Source: Kribbella turkmenica
Lineage (GTDB): Bacteria > Actinomycetota > Actinomycetes > Propionibacteriales > Kribbellaceae
Assembly (NCBI RefSeq): GCF_004348725.1
Contig: NZ_SMKR01000073.1
Span: forward strand, 1 to 34,038
Reading direction: 5' to 3'
Length of the DNA: 34,038 nucleotides
The notes under the pieces are model-generated. The model did no database searches, was not told the DNA's origin, and saw nothing but the letters and a program-made list of their open reading frames with translations. Made by a program: the position numbers and the translations under genes. This document shows positions 1 to 9,012 of the stretch, one piece after another; the first letter of the stretch is position 1, and the number at the start of each line of letters is the position of its first letter.

Positions 1-921
1 GCGGCGGACGTCGTCCTCGGCCTGGCGGAAGGCGGGGTGGGCGCGGAGCAGCTCGAGGGTCTCGGCCAGGCGCGCGTCGTCGGAGAGGTCGGAGTCCAGC
101 AGCTCGAGCAACCGGGCGTCGTCCGGGCGCGACGGGTCCGCCTGGGCACGGAAGATCAGCACGGGAAGGGTCGGGACGCCCTCCCGCAGGTCGGTGCCCG
201 GGGTCTTGCCGGACTGGCCGGACTCCGAGGCGATGTCGAGGATGTCGTCGGCGAGCTGGAAGGCCACGCCGATCTCCTCGCCGAACGCCCGCAGCGACTC
301 CTGAACCTCGTCCGGTGCACCGGCGTACCGGGCACCGAAGAGCGCGGACGTGGCGATCAGCGAGCCGGTCTTGTCGGCGACCACCGACAGGTAGTGCGCC
401 AGCGGGTCCTGGCCCTCGGCGACGCCCAGGGTCTCCCGGATCTGGCCCTCGACCAGCCGGCCGAAGGTGCGGGCCTGGATCCGGACCGCCTCCGGGCCGA
501 GGTCGGCGACCAGGTCGGACGCCCGGGCGAACAGCCAGTCGCCGGACAGGATGGCGACCGAGTTGTCCCAGGCCGCGTTCGCGGTGGACGAGCCCCGCCG
601 CAGCGCGGCCTCGTCCATCACGTCGTCGTGGTGCAGCGTCGCCACGTGGGTCAGCTCGACCACGACGGCCGCCTTCACCACGTCGTCCGCCGCCGGCGCC
701 GGCCCGAACTCGGCCGCCAGCAGCACCAGCAGCGGCCGGAACCGCTTGCCACCGGCGACCATGACGTGCTGCGCGGCCGCGGTGACGAACGGCGCCTCCG
801 ACTGGGTCGACTCACGCAGCACGCGCTCGACGGACTCCAGCCCAGCGCGAACCCGGGCTTCGAGCGCCTCGTCGGCGAACGCGAAGCCCAGGCTCTCGGC
901 CGGCAGCGGGGTCGGACTCAA
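1..921 (-). CDS. Polyprenyl (probably heptaprenyl-type) diphosphate synthase, C-terminus beyond the window
   Basis: This is a trans-isoprenyl diphosphate synthase that condenses isopentenyl diphosphate units onto an allylic primer, presumably to make the menaquinone side chain. Both aspartate-rich motifs are visible: HHDDVMD around residue 95-100 and LADDILD further on, and the GGKRFRP substrate motif lies near residue 57. 307 codons are present and no stop is reached. The likely start is TTG at 921, whose bases overlap the TGA of nuoN (TTGA); no in-frame ATG near the N-terminus fits better. It is the last gene of the nuo operon seen here, so chain synthesis looks co-transcribed with complex I. 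Chain length cannot be read from sequence by eye; hepT and grcC are the usual names for relatives. Confidence 0.9.
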   Translation of the reverse strand, partial: MSPTPLPAESLGFAFADEALEARVRAGLESVERVLRESTQSEAPFVTAAAQHVMVAGGKRFRPLLVLLAAEFGPAPAADDVVKAAVVVELTHVATLHHDDVMDEAALRRGSSTANAAWDNSVAILSGDWLFARASDLVADLGPEAVRIQARTFGRLVEGQIRETLGVAEGQDPLAHYLSVVADKTGSLIATSALFGARYAGAPDEVQESLRAFGEEIGVAFQLADDILDIASESGQSGKTPGTDLREGVPTLPVLIFRAQADPSRPDDARLLELLDSDLSDDARLAETLELLRAHPAFRQAEDDVRR

Positions 922-2507
922 CGGATGAACTCACCCGCGCGGGCCGCCAGTTCGAGCACCGGTCCGGGAACCAGGCCGAGAACCACCGTGGCGGCGAGAC
1001 CGAGCGCAACGGCGGTCGTGGTCTGCCACCCGGGCAGGGCCACGTCCGGCGCGTCCGCCGGGAGGTCGGAGAAGAACATCAGCACGATCACCCGGACGTA
1101 GAAGAAGGCGGCGACCAGGCTGCACAGTACGGCGACGACGACCAGGGGCCATGCGCCACCGGTCCACGCCGCGGTGAACACCGCCCACTTGCCGGTGAAG
1201 CCCGCGGTCAGCGGGATGCCGGCGAACGAGAGCAGGAAGAAGGCGAAGATCCCCGCGAGCAGCGGCGACTTCTTGCCCAGTCCGGCCCAGCGGGACAGGT
1301 GGGTCGCCTCGCCGCCCGCGTCCCGCACCAGTGTGACGACGGCGAAGGCCCCGATGGTCGGGAAACCGTAGGTGACCAGGTAGAACAGCACCGCCTGGGT
1401 CGAGGTGACCCCGCTGAGCACGCCGTTCCCGGCCTGCGCGAGCCCGATGAACGCGGTCAGCAGGAAGCCCGCGTGCGCGATCGACGAGTACGCCAGCATC
1501 CGCTTCACGTCGGTCTGGGTGATCGCGACGATCGAGCCGACCACCATCGTCAGGATGGCGACGACCCAGATCATCGGCGCCCAGTCCCAGCGGGTGCCGC
1601 CGAGGGCGACGTAGAAGACCCGCATCAGCCCGATGAACGCGGCGATCTTGGTGCAGGCCGCCATGAACCCGGTGACCGGCGTCGGCGCACCCTGGTAGAC
1701 GTCCGGCGTCCAGGAGTGGAACGGTACGGCGCCCACCTTGAACAGCAGGCCGACACCCACCAGGCCGGTACCGGCCAGCAGGATCGCGTCGCCGCCGGTC
1801 CGGCTGGCCAGCGCGTCCGAGATGCCGCCGAGCGACATCGTCCCGGCGTACCCGTAGAGCAGCGCGATCCCGAACAGCAGGAACGCGGACGCGAACGCAC
1901 CGAGCAGGAAGTACTTCATCGCCGCTTCCTGCGAGATCAGCCGGCGACGCCGCGCCAGCCCGCAGAGCAGGTACAGCGGCAGCGAGAACACCTCGAGTGC
2001 GACGAACAGCAGCAGCAGGTCGTTGGCCGACGCGAACAGCATCATGCCGCCGACCGCGAACAGCGTCAGCGGGAAGATCTCGGTGTGCTCGACCTTGGCC
2101 GCGGTGCCCTCGCGCTCGGCCTCGGACCCCGGTACGGCGGCCGCCTGGCCGGCGAACGCGGACAGTCCGCCGTCGACCGACCGCTCGGCGAACAGCAGCA
2201 CGCTGATCAGCGTCAGGGCGAGCAGCACGACCCAGGTGAACAGCGCCGGGCCGTCGACCGAGATCGCGCCCTGGGCCGCGACCAGTTCCTTCTTGTCGTT
2301 GATCAGGATGGCGGTGAGCACCCCGGCGACGACGATGGCCACCACCGTGATCGCCAGCTGCGCCAGGTGCCGCAGCTGCCGGGGCAGGAACGCCTCGACG
2401 ACGACACCGACGCAGGCCGCACCGAACACGACGAACAGCGGCATCAGCTCGCCGTACTCGATCTTCGGCGCGGTGAAGTCCGCCAGCGGCAGAATCTGCG
2501 CGATCAC
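918..2507 (-). CDS. nuoN: NADH-quinone oxidoreductase subunit N
   Basis: This is one of the three antiporter-like proton-pumping subunits of the complex I membrane arm. The 529-residue protein is almost entirely hydrophobic helices. It contains the proton-antiporter family core (FKVGAVPFHSWTPDVYQGAP near the middle, then a TDVKRMLAYSSIAHAGF stretch) with the conserved lysines of the half channels. ATG at 2507 overlaps the nuoM stop by four bases (ATGA). It is the last nuo gene, and its own stop overlaps the TTG of the prenyl synthase. Length is normal for actinobacterial NuoN. No defects seen. Confidence 0.97.
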   Translation of the reverse strand: MIAQILPLADFTAPKIEYGELMPLFVVFGAACVGVVVEAFLPRQLRHLAQLAITVVAIVVAGVLTAILINDKKELVAAQGAISVDGPALFTWVVLLALTLISVLLFAERSVDGGLSAFAGQAAAVPGSEAEREGTAAKVEHTEIFPLTLFAVGGMMLFASANDLLLLFVALEVFSLPLYLLCGLARRRRLISQEAAMKYFLLGAFASAFLLFGIALLYGYAGTMSLGGISDALASRTGGDAILLAGTGLVGVGLLFKVGAVPFHSWTPDVYQGAPTPVTGFMAACTKIAAFIGLMRVFYVALGGTRWDWAPMIWVVAILTMVVGSIVAITQTDVKRMLAYSSIAHAGFLLTAFIGLAQAGNGVLSGVTSTQAVLFYLVTYGFPTIGAFAVVTLVRDAGGEATHLSRWAGLGKKSPLLAGIFAFFLLSFAGIPLTAGFTGKWAVFTAAWTGGAWPLVVVAVLCSLVAAFFYVRVIVLMFFSDLPADAPDVALPGWQTTTAVALGLAATVVLGLVPGPVLELAARAGEFIR

Positions 2508-4027
2508 TTCTGTCCCTCCGTCACGGGGATCTCCGGAGCCTTGTCAGTCACGCCGACGTGCTGCATGGTCGACTCCACCGCCGGCTTGATGATGTCCACC
2601 ACCGGCTTGGGGAAGATGCCCAGGCCGATGATCAGTACGACGAGCGGCGCGATCGCGAGCACCTCGCGCGCGTTCAGGTCCTTCAGCTTCTCGATCCCGT
2701 CGCGCACCGGCCCGGTCATCAGGCGTTGGTACATGATCAGGATGTAGAGCGCGGCCAGCACGATGCCCAGGACGGCGATCACCGCGAGCACCTTGTGCCG
2801 GCTGAATGTCCCGGCCAGCACCATGAACTCGGAGATGAACGGCGACAGCCCGGGCAGCGCCAGGCTGGACAGCCCGGCGAACAGGAACGTGCCGGCCAGC
2901 ACCGGGGCCACCTTCTCCACCCCGCCGTAGTCGACGATCCGCGCGGAGCCGCGCCGGGAGATCAGGTACCCGGCGACCAGGAACAGCGCCGCAGTCGAGA
3001 GACCGTGGTTGAACATGTACAGCGTCGACCCGGTCAGGCCCTGCGACGTCAGCGCGAAGATGCCCATCACGATGAAGCCGAAGTGCGAGATCGAGGTGTA
3101 GGCGATCAGCCGCTTGATGTCGGTCTGGCCGATCGCCACCAGGGCGCCGTACAGGATCGAGATCAGCGCCAGCACCAGCACCACCGGGGTGGCCCACTCG
3201 GACGCGTTCGGGAACAGGCTCAGGCAGAACCGGATCATCCCGAAGGTGCCGATCTTGTCCAGGATGCCGACCAGCAGCACCGACGTTCCCGGCGTCGCCT
3301 CGGCGGCGGCGTCCGGCAGCCAGGTGTGGAACGGCACCATCGGTGCCTTCACCGCGAAGGCGAAGAAGAAGCCGAGGAACAGCCACCGCTCGGTGTTCTG
3401 GCTGATGTCCAGCTGCATCAGGTCGGTCAGCAGGTACGACGGGTCGCCGGCGCGGGCCGAGAGGACGTACAGCCCGACCACCGACGCCAGCATCAGCAGA
3501 CCGCCGAGCAGCGAGTAGAGCAGGAACTTGACCGCGGCGTACGAGCGCTGGGCCCCGCCGAAACCGCCGATCAGGAAGTACATCGGGATCAGCGTGGCCT
3601 CGAACAGCACGTAGAACAGGAACACGTCGGTCGCCGCGAACACGCCGAGCGACAGCGCCTCCAGGCCGAGGATCCAGGCGAAGAAGGACTTCTCCGACCA
3701 GCGGCCGTCCTGGGCGTCGTTCCAGGACGCGATCATCACGATCGGGGTGAGCAGCGCGGTCAGCACCACCAGGACGACGCCGACACCGTCGAGGCCGAGG
3801 GCGAAGTGCGCGCCGAACGGCTCGATCCAGGCGTGCGTCTCGGCGTAGTCCTCGGCGCCGTTGCGCTGGTAGCCGATCGCGATGATCGCGGTCAGCACCA
3901 GCGTGACGAGCGAGAAGCCGAGCGCGACCTGCTTGGCCAGCAGCGCCTTCGCCTTGGGCACCAGCATCGTCGCCAGTGCCCCGACGAACGGCAGGAGCAG
4001 TAACAGGGTCAGCCAACCGATGTTCAC
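2504..4027 (-). CDS. nuoM: NADH-quinone oxidoreductase subunit M
   Basis: This is an antiporter-like, proton-translocating membrane subunit of complex I (507 residues, about 14 hydrophobic segments). Diagnostic stretches are [20 protein letters not shown], near residue 235, and [15 protein letters not shown], near residue 315. Both are strongly conserved in NuoM/ND4 and carry channel-forming lysine and histidine residues. The ATG at 4027 overlaps the nuoL stop by four bases, and the 3' end overlaps nuoN in the same way, so translation of nuoL-M-N is probably coupled. The N-terminus is [19 protein letters not shown], a membrane helix. Confidence 0.97.
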   Translation of the reverse strand: MNIGWLTLLLLLPFVGALATMLVPKAKALLAKQVALGFSLVTLVLTAIIAIGYQRNGAEDYAETHAWIEPFGAHFALGLDGVGVVLVVLTALLTPIVMIASWNDAQDGRWSEKSFFAWILGLEALSLGVFAATDVFLFYVLFEATLIPMYFLIGGFGGAQRSYAAVKFLLYSLLGGLLMLASVVGLYVLSARAGDPSYLLTDLMQLDISQNTERWLFLGFFFAFAVKAPMVPFHTWLPDAAAEATPGTSVLLVGILDKIGTFGMIRFCLSLFPNASEWATPVVLVLALISILYGALVAIGQTDIKRLIAYTSISHFGFIVMGIFALTSQGLTGSTLYMFNHGLSTAALFLVAGYLISRRGSARIVDYGGVEKVAPVLAGTFLFAGLSSLALPGLSPFISEFMVLAGTFSRHKVLAVIAVLGIVLAALYILIMYQRLMTGPVRDGIEKLKDLNAREVLAIAPLVVLIIGLGIFPKPVVDIIKPAVESTMQHVGVTDKAPEIPVTEGQK

Positions 4028-5895
4028 GACAACCTCACCGCGAGGAGGGCGACGACCACGAATGCGGCGCCGAAGACCATGCTGAGTGCGTACGAACGGA
4101 CGAAGCCCGTCTGGAACCGGCGGAGCCGGCCGGACAGCCCGCCGAACAACGCGGCGAGCCCGTTCACCAGGCCGTCGACACCGCGGTTGTCCAGCCAGAC
4201 CAGCGTCCGGGTGAGGTACTGGCCCGGGCGCATCAGGACCGCCTCGTTCAGCGCGTCGCCGTACAGGTCACGGCGGGCGAAGGTGGTGACCGGGGAGCCG
4301 GCCGGCGCCTCCCGCGGGATGTCCCGGCGGTACAGCAGCACCGCGACGGCGATGCCGACGGCAACCACCGCGAGGGTGATCAGCGTCAACACCAGGACGC
4401 TCACCGGCAGGTGGTGTGCCTCCTCGGGCCCGACCACCGGCTCCAGCCAGCCGACGATCCAGTGTCCGGCGAAGTACAGCGCACCGCCGCCGAGCGACAG
4501 CGCGGCCAGGATGATCAGCGGCCACGTCATCACCGCGGGCGACTCGTGCGGGTGCACGTCGTCGGCCCAGCGCTTCTTGCCGAAGAACGTCATGATCATC
4601 ACCCGCGTCATGTAGAACGCGGTGATGCCGGCGCCGAGCAGCGCACACAGCCCGATCACGAAGTTGTCCGCGAACGCGGCCTCGATGATCTTGTCCTTGC
4701 TGAAGAAGCCGGAGAACGGCGGGATGCCGAGGATGGCCAGGTAGCCGAACGCGAAGGTGACGAAGGTGACCTTCATCGGCGTCCGGAGGGCTCCGTAGTG
4801 CCGCATGTCCACGTCGTCGTTCATGCCGTGCATCACCGAGCCGGCGCCGAGGAACATGTTGGCCTTGAAGAAGCCGTGGGTGAGCAGGTGGAAGATCGCG
4901 AACGCGTACCCGGCCGGGCCGAGACCCGCGGCGAGCATCATGTAGCCGATCTGGCTCATGGTCGAACCGGCCAGCGCCTTCTTGATGTCGTCCTTGGCGC
5001 AACCGATGATCGCACCGGCCAGCGCGGTCACCGTACCGACGATGACGACGGCGGTGGACGCGGCCTCGGTGTGCTCGTAGATCGCGCTCGAACGGACCAC
5101 CAGGTAGACGCCGGCGGTGACCATCGTCGCCGCGTGGATCAGCGCCGACACCGGGGTCGGGCCCTCCATCGCGTCCAGTAGCCAGGACTGCAGCGGAACC
5201 TGCGCCGACTTGCCGCAGGCCGCCAGCAGCAGCATCAGGCCGAGCAGCGTGGCCCAGGTGGACGACAGCCCCTCGGCGCCCGCGTCGACGGTGACGAACG
5301 CGGACGAGCCGAACAGCGCCCACATGCTCATCACCGCGAGCGAGAGGCCGATGTCACCGACCCGGTTCACCACGAACGCCTTCTTCGCCGCGACCGCCGC
5401 CGAGTCCTTGTGCTGCCAGAACCCGATCAGCAGGTACGACGCCAGGCCGACGCCCTCCCAGCCGACGAACACCAGCAGGTAGTCGGCCGCGAGCACCAGC
5501 AGCAGCATCGCCGCGATGAACAGGTTCAGGTACCCGAAGAACCGGCGCCGCCGCGGGTCGTGCTCCATGTAGCCGATCGAGTAGATGTGGATCAGCGAAC
5601 CCACACCGGTGATCAGCAGCACGAACAGGATCGACAGCGGGTCGATCAGCAGGGAGAAGTCGACCTTGATGCTGCCGACCGAGAACCACTCGAACAGCCG
5701 GACCGTCTCGGACCGCTCCTCATGCCCCTGGCCCTGCATCTGGACGAACAGCACAAGGCCGAAGGCGAACGAGATCAACGGTGCCAGCGTGCCGAGCAGG
5801 TGACCCCACGCGTTGGTGGCCTTGCCACCCAGCAGCAGGATCGCCGCGGACACGGCCGGGACCGCGACCAGCAGCCACGTCAGCTCATGACTCAT
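4024..5895 (-). CDS. nuoL: NADH-quinone oxidoreductase subunit L
   Basis: This is the largest antiporter-like subunit, at the distal tip of the complex I membrane arm (623 residues). The N-terminal half holds the family core, including [18 protein letters not shown] near residue 146 and [20 protein letters not shown] near residue 230, followed by [12 protein letters not shown]. The C-terminal part has extra hydrophobic segments and a polar loop, as expected for the lateral helix of NuoL. ATG at 5895 lies 11 bases after the nuoK stop, with GAGG nine bases upstream. This is one of the few nuo junctions without an overlap. The 3' end overlaps nuoM (ATGA). Confidence 0.97.
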   Translation of the reverse strand: MSHELTWLLVAVPAVSAAILLLGGKATNAWGHLLGTLAPLISFAFGLVLFVQMQGQGHEERSETVRLFEWFSVGSIKVDFSLLIDPLSILFVLLITGVGSLIHIYSIGYMEHDPRRRRFFGYLNLFIAAMLLLVLAADYLLVFVGWEGVGLASYLLIGFWQHKDSAAVAAKKAFVVNRVGDIGLSLAVMSMWALFGSSAFVTVDAGAEGLSSTWATLLGLMLLLAACGKSAQVPLQSWLLDAMEGPTPVSALIHAATMVTAGVYLVVRSSAIYEHTEAASTAVVIVGTVTALAGAIIGCAKDDIKKALAGSTMSQIGYMMLAAGLGPAGYAFAIFHLLTHGFFKANMFLGAGSVMHGMNDDVDMRHYGALRTPMKVTFVTFAFGYLAILGIPPFSGFFSKDKIIEAAFADNFVIGLCALLGAGITAFYMTRVMIMTFFGKKRWADDVHPHESPAVMTWPLIILAALSLGGGALYFAGHWIVGWLEPVVGPEEAHHLPVSVLVLTLITLAVVAVGIAVAVLLYRRDIPREAPAGSPVTTFARRDLYGDALNEAVLMRPGQYLTRTLVWLDNRGVDGLVNGLAALFGGLSGRLRRFQTGFVRSYALSMVFGAAFVVVALLAVRLS

Positions 5896-5906
5896 CGGTG
5901 ATTACC

Positions 5907-6206
5907 TCAGTACTTGAGCAGGTTGGCGTCGTCGACCGAGGCCGAGCGACGGGTGCGGAAGATGGCCATGATGATCGCCAGCCCGATCACGACCTCGGCC
6001 GCGGCCACCACCATCACGAAGAAGGCGGCGATCTGGCCGTCGAGGTTGCCGTGCTGACGGGCGAAGCTGACGAACGCCAGGTTGCAGGCGTTCAGCATCA
6101 GTTCGACACACATGAAGACGACGATGGCGTTCCGGCGCACGAGCACGCCGAGCGCGCCGATGCTGAACAATAGCGCCGCAAGCACGATGTACGGCTCAGT
6201 CGTCAC
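5907..6206 (-). CDS. nuoK: NADH-quinone oxidoreductase subunit K
   Basis: This is a small membrane subunit of complex I (99 residues, three transmembrane helices), the ND4L homologue. The two membrane glutamates of the family are present: E35 in [13 protein letters not shown] and E71 in [10 protein letters not shown]. They link the quinone-site module to the antiporter-like subunits. It starts at 6206 and overlaps the end of nuoJ by four bases. The length equals the usual 99-100 residues. Confidence 0.97.
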   Translation of the reverse strand: MTTEPYIVLAALLFSIGALGVLVRRNAIVVFMCVELMLNACNLAFVSFARQHGNLDGQIAAFFVMVVAAAEVVIGLAIIMAIFRTRRSASVDDANLLKY

Positions 6207-7048
6207 AGCTTGTCTCCTTCGCCGTATCCGGAAAGGTCCGTGCTTTCGGGCTCCGACGGGACCTCGTCGCCGACCTCACCCGCGTTGAGCTTGCGGACCC
6301 TCTCGGTCTCCGCCCGCTCCTCCGCTTCGGGGAACACGGTGCCACGTGCCTGCAGCACCCGCGAAACCGACGTCGGTGCGATCGACCCGTCCGGCAGCAG
6401 GGCCGGCGTGTCGACGGCGTTGTGCCGGGCCAGTACGCCGGGCGTCGGCAGTGGACCGGGGTGCACACCGGACTCGGCGTACTTGCGGATCCGCTCGTCG
6501 GCGTGGTCGCGCTGGGTGCGCTTCTTGGTCAGCCGCTCCCGGTGCGCCAGCATCATCGCGCCGAGCGCCGCGGTGATCAGCAGGGCCGAGGTCACCTCGA
6601 AGGCGAAGACGTACTTGCCGAACAGCAGCTGCGCGATCCCCTTCGGGTTGCCGTCCGGCTGTGCGTCCGCCAACCCGGTCGGGTTGCCGTACACCGCGTT
6701 GCCGACGGCAGCGATCAGCAGGACCGCGAAGCCGAGGAACGCCAGTCCGGCGAGCAGCCGCTGGCCGCGGATCGTCTCCACCAGGGAGTCGCTCGCGTCC
6801 ACGCCGACCAGCATCAGCACGAACAGGAACAGCATCAGGATGGCGCCGGTGTAGACGATGATCTGGACGGCGAACAGGAATGGCGCGTCCAGAGCGGCGT
6901 ACTGCACCGCCAGGCAGATCATCACGACCGCCAGCAGCAGCGCGGAGTGCACCGCCTTGCGGACCAGCACCATCCCGATCGCGGCCAGCACCATGATCGG
7001 TGCCAGCATCCAGAACGCCACCTGGGCGCCGGTGACGAGGGTGATCAC
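6203..7048 (-). CDS. nuoJ: NADH-quinone oxidoreductase subunit J with long hydrophilic tail
   Basis: This is a membrane subunit of complex I (ND6 homologue). The first ~165 residues carry five hydrophobic helices, including the conserved [17 protein letters not shown] segment (helix 3). The remaining ~115 residues are charged and lack membrane segments ([20 protein letters not shown], then an acidic C-terminus). Many bacterial NuoJ proteins lack this tail, but as I recall several actinobacteria have one. It starts at 7048, overlapping the nuoI stop by four bases, and ends overlapping nuoK. Confidence 0.96.
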   Translation of the reverse strand: MITLVTGAQVAFWMLAPIMVLAAIGMVLVRKAVHSALLLAVVMICLAVQYAALDAPFLFAVQIIVYTGAILMLFLFVLMLVGVDASDSLVETIRGQRLLAGLAFLGFAVLLIAAVGNAVYGNPTGLADAQPDGNPKGIAQLLFGKYVFAFEVTSALLITAALGAMMLAHRERLTKKRTQRDHADERIRKYAESGVHPGPLPTPGVLARHNAVDTPALLPDGSIAPTSVSRVLQARGTVFPEAEERAETERVRKLNAGEVGDEVPSEPESTDLSGYGEGDKL

Positions 7049-7608
7049 TTGTCGTCACCACCTTCGGCCGGGGCGGCGGCGCCGGTCAGCCCGAGGTAGT
7101 AGTCCTTCTCGGTGCTGCCGAGCTGCATCTCGTGCGGCGGCTCCTGCATGCCCGGCAGCAGCGGCGCCAGCAGGTCCTTCTTCTCGTAGATGAGGGACTC
7201 GCGGGTGCGGTCGGCCAGCTCGTACTCGTTGGTCATGGTGAGCGCCCGGGTCGGGCAGGCCTCGATGCACAGACCGCAGAGGATGCAGCGCAGGTAGTTG
7301 ATCTGGTAGACGCGGCCGTAGCGCTCACCCGGCGAGAAGCGGCCGGAGCCGTCGGGGGTGCCGTCGACGTTGTCCGCGCCCTCGACATAGATCGCGTCCG
7401 CCGGGCAGGCCCACGCGCACAGCTCGCAGCCGATGCACTTCTCCAGGCCGTCCGGCCAGCGGTTCAGCTGGTGGCGGCCGTGGAACCGTGGCGCGGTCGG
7501 CTTCTTCTCGAACGGGTACTGCTCGGTGAACACCTTGCGGAACATCGTCCGGAAGGTGACCCCGAACCCGGCTACCGGGTCCCAGAGGGACTCTTTGACA
7601 CTAGCCAC
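7045..7608 (-). CDS. nuoI: NADH-quinone oxidoreductase subunit I (two 4Fe-4S ferredoxin-like subunit)
   Basis: This peripheral-arm subunit carries clusters N6a and N6b on the electron path to N2. Two complete motifs are visible: [12 protein letters not shown] and [13 protein letters not shown] place the start at GTG 7608, giving 187 residues beginning (M)[11 protein letters not shown] strong ribosome site, GGAAGG, lies five bases upstream, and the overlap with the end of nuoH is only eight bases. An in-frame start at 7686 would add 26 residues without family support. The 3' end overlaps nuoJ. Confidence 0.96.
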   Translation of the reverse strand: MASVKESLWDPVAGFGVTFRTMFRKVFTEQYPFEKKPTAPRFHGRHQLNRWPDGLEKCIGCELCAWACPADAIYVEGADNVDGTPDGSGRFSPGERYGRVYQINYLRCILCGLCIEACPTRALTMTNEYELADRTRESLIYEKKDLLAPLLPGMQEPPHEMQLGSTEKDYYLGLTGAAAPAEGGDDK

Positions 7609-8932
7609 GGCTGCCTTCCTTGCTCCGAATCTCAGGCTCGCTTCGGCTCTCCGTGTGAACGAGCGGTGGGGGTACCGGGTAGCCACCGGCGAAGGCGTCG
7701 AAGTCCTCCGCGCGGTCGTCCTCGGTGATCTTCTCGGGCTTGGGCTTCTGCGGGATGAACATGGTGACGATCGCGATCAGCAGGACCACACCCGCGGCCA
7801 CCAGCAACGTGGTCCGGCTGAAGGTGGTCTCCCGGCCGACGGCCCGGACGGTGGCGACCAGCAGGATCCAGCCCAGCGAGACCGGGATCAGGACCTTCCA
7901 GCCCAGCTGCATGAACTGGTCGTAGCGCAGTCGCGGCAGGGTCCCGCGCAGCCAGATGTAGAAGAAGATGAAGCACATCATCTTGCCGACGAACCACAGC
8001 ACCGGCCAGTAGCCGGAGTTCGCGCCGTCCCAGATCGAGATCGGCCACGGTGCCCGCCAGCCGCCCAGGAACAACGTGGTCGCCAGCGCCGACACCGTCG
8101 CCATGTTGATGTACTCGGCGAGGAAGAACATCGCGTACTTCATCGACGAGTACTCGGTCAGGAAGCCGGCCACCAGCTCGCCCTCGGCCTCCGGCAGGTC
8201 GAACGGCGCCCGGTTGGTCTCGCCGACCATCGAGATCACGTAGATCACGAACGACGGGAACAGCAGGAACGCGTACCAGCCGGGAATCGGGATGTCGACC
8301 CCGAACAGGCCGATCGACTGGCTCGAGCCCTGCGCCGCGACGATCTCCGAGGTGGACATCGAGCCGGCGAACAGGAACACCGTCACGAACGCCAGGCCCA
8401 TGCCGACCTCGTAGGAGATCATCTGGGCGCTGGAGCGCAGGCCACCGAGCAGCGAGTACGTCGAGTTGGACGACCAGCCGCCCAGCACGATGCCGTAGAT
8501 GCCGATCGAGGCGATCGCCAGGATGTACAGCACGGACACGGGCAGATCGGTGAGCTGCAGCCGGGTGTAGGTGTCGGTGAACGGGATCTTCACCGTCGGC
8601 CCGAACGGGATCACCGCGAAGGTGAGGAAGGCCGGGATCGACACGATCACCGGGGCGGCGACGTAGACGAACCTGTCGACGCCCTTGGGCATCAGGTCTT
8701 CCTTGAACATCAGCTTCATGCCGTCGGCGAGCGACTGCAGCAGACCGGCCGGGCCGTGCACGTTCGGGCCGACCCGGTGCTGCATCCGGGCCACCACCCG
8801 GCGCTCCCACCAGATGTTGAACAGCGTCAGCACGACCAGGAAGACGAAGACCAGCAGCACCTTCAGTCCGATGACCCACCAGGGGTCGTTGCCGACGCCG
8901 GCGTCCGGCACCGCGAGCGGGATGAAGCTCAT
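7601..8932 (-). CDS. nuoH: NADH-quinone oxidoreductase subunit H
   Basis: This membrane subunit forms the quinone cavity and contacts the peripheral arm (ND1 homologue, 443 residues). Conserved parts are [20 protein letters not shown] near the N-terminus, [10 protein letters not shown] and the loop [17 protein letters not shown], whose acidic residues are characteristic of the family. The last ~60 residues are hydrophilic and charged, a cytoplasmic tail beyond the usual ~330-residue core. ATG 8932 is preceded by GAGG six bases upstream. The start overlaps the stop of a 27-codon open frame that bridges from nuoG. Confidence 0.97.
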   Translation of the reverse strand: MSFIPLAVPDAGVGNDPWWVIGLKVLLVFVFLVVLTLFNIWWERRVVARMQHRVGPNVHGPAGLLQSLADGMKLMFKEDLMPKGVDRFVYVAAPVIVSIPAFLTFAVIPFGPTVKIPFTDTYTRLQLTDLPVSVLYILAIASIGIYGIVLGGWSSNSTYSLLGGLRSSAQMISYEVGMGLAFVTVFLFAGSMSTSEIVAAQGSSQSIGLFGVDIPIPGWYAFLLFPSFVIYVISMVGETNRAPFDLPEAEGELVAGFLTEYSSMKYAMFFLAEYINMATVSALATTLFLGGWRAPWPISIWDGANSGYWPVLWFVGKMMCFIFFYIWLRGTLPRLRYDQFMQLGWKVLIPVSLGWILLVATVRAVGRETTFSRTTLLVAAGVVLLIAIVTMFIPQKPKPEKITEDDRAEDFDAFAGGYPVPPPLVHTESRSEPEIRSKEGSRG

Positions 8933-9012
8933 CGACGTCCTCGCTTCGCTCCGGGCGCCGACGAGGCACGGTTCGCGCTGTGCTTGATGATGAACTCGCT
9001 GCGCTCGTTCAT
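8929..9012 (-). CDS. Possible 27-residue linker ORF between nuoG and nuoH
   Basis: This small open frame begins with an ATG overlapping the nuoG stop (ATGA) and ends with a TGA overlapping the nuoH ATG (ATGA). Its translation starts [11 protein letters not shown] and ends with a basic GAKRGRR. It would keep ribosomes moving through the only real gap in the nuoF-nuoG-nuoH stretch. Against a genuine gene, the DNA contains two near-identical 12-mers, GAGCGCAGCGAG and GAGCGAAGCGAG, so it could be an intergenic repeat that is open by chance. No function is assigned. Confidence 0.3.
   Translation of the reverse strand: MNERSEFIIKHSANRASSAPGAKRGRR

Noticed and set aside
37..1101. Long plus-strand open frames opposite the nuo genes (also 1299-2747, 2558-4003, 9045-11747 and others)
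   Set aside because: They are Arg/Gln/His/Asp-rich antisense shadows, produced by high GC at third codon positions, of genes with clear family motifs.
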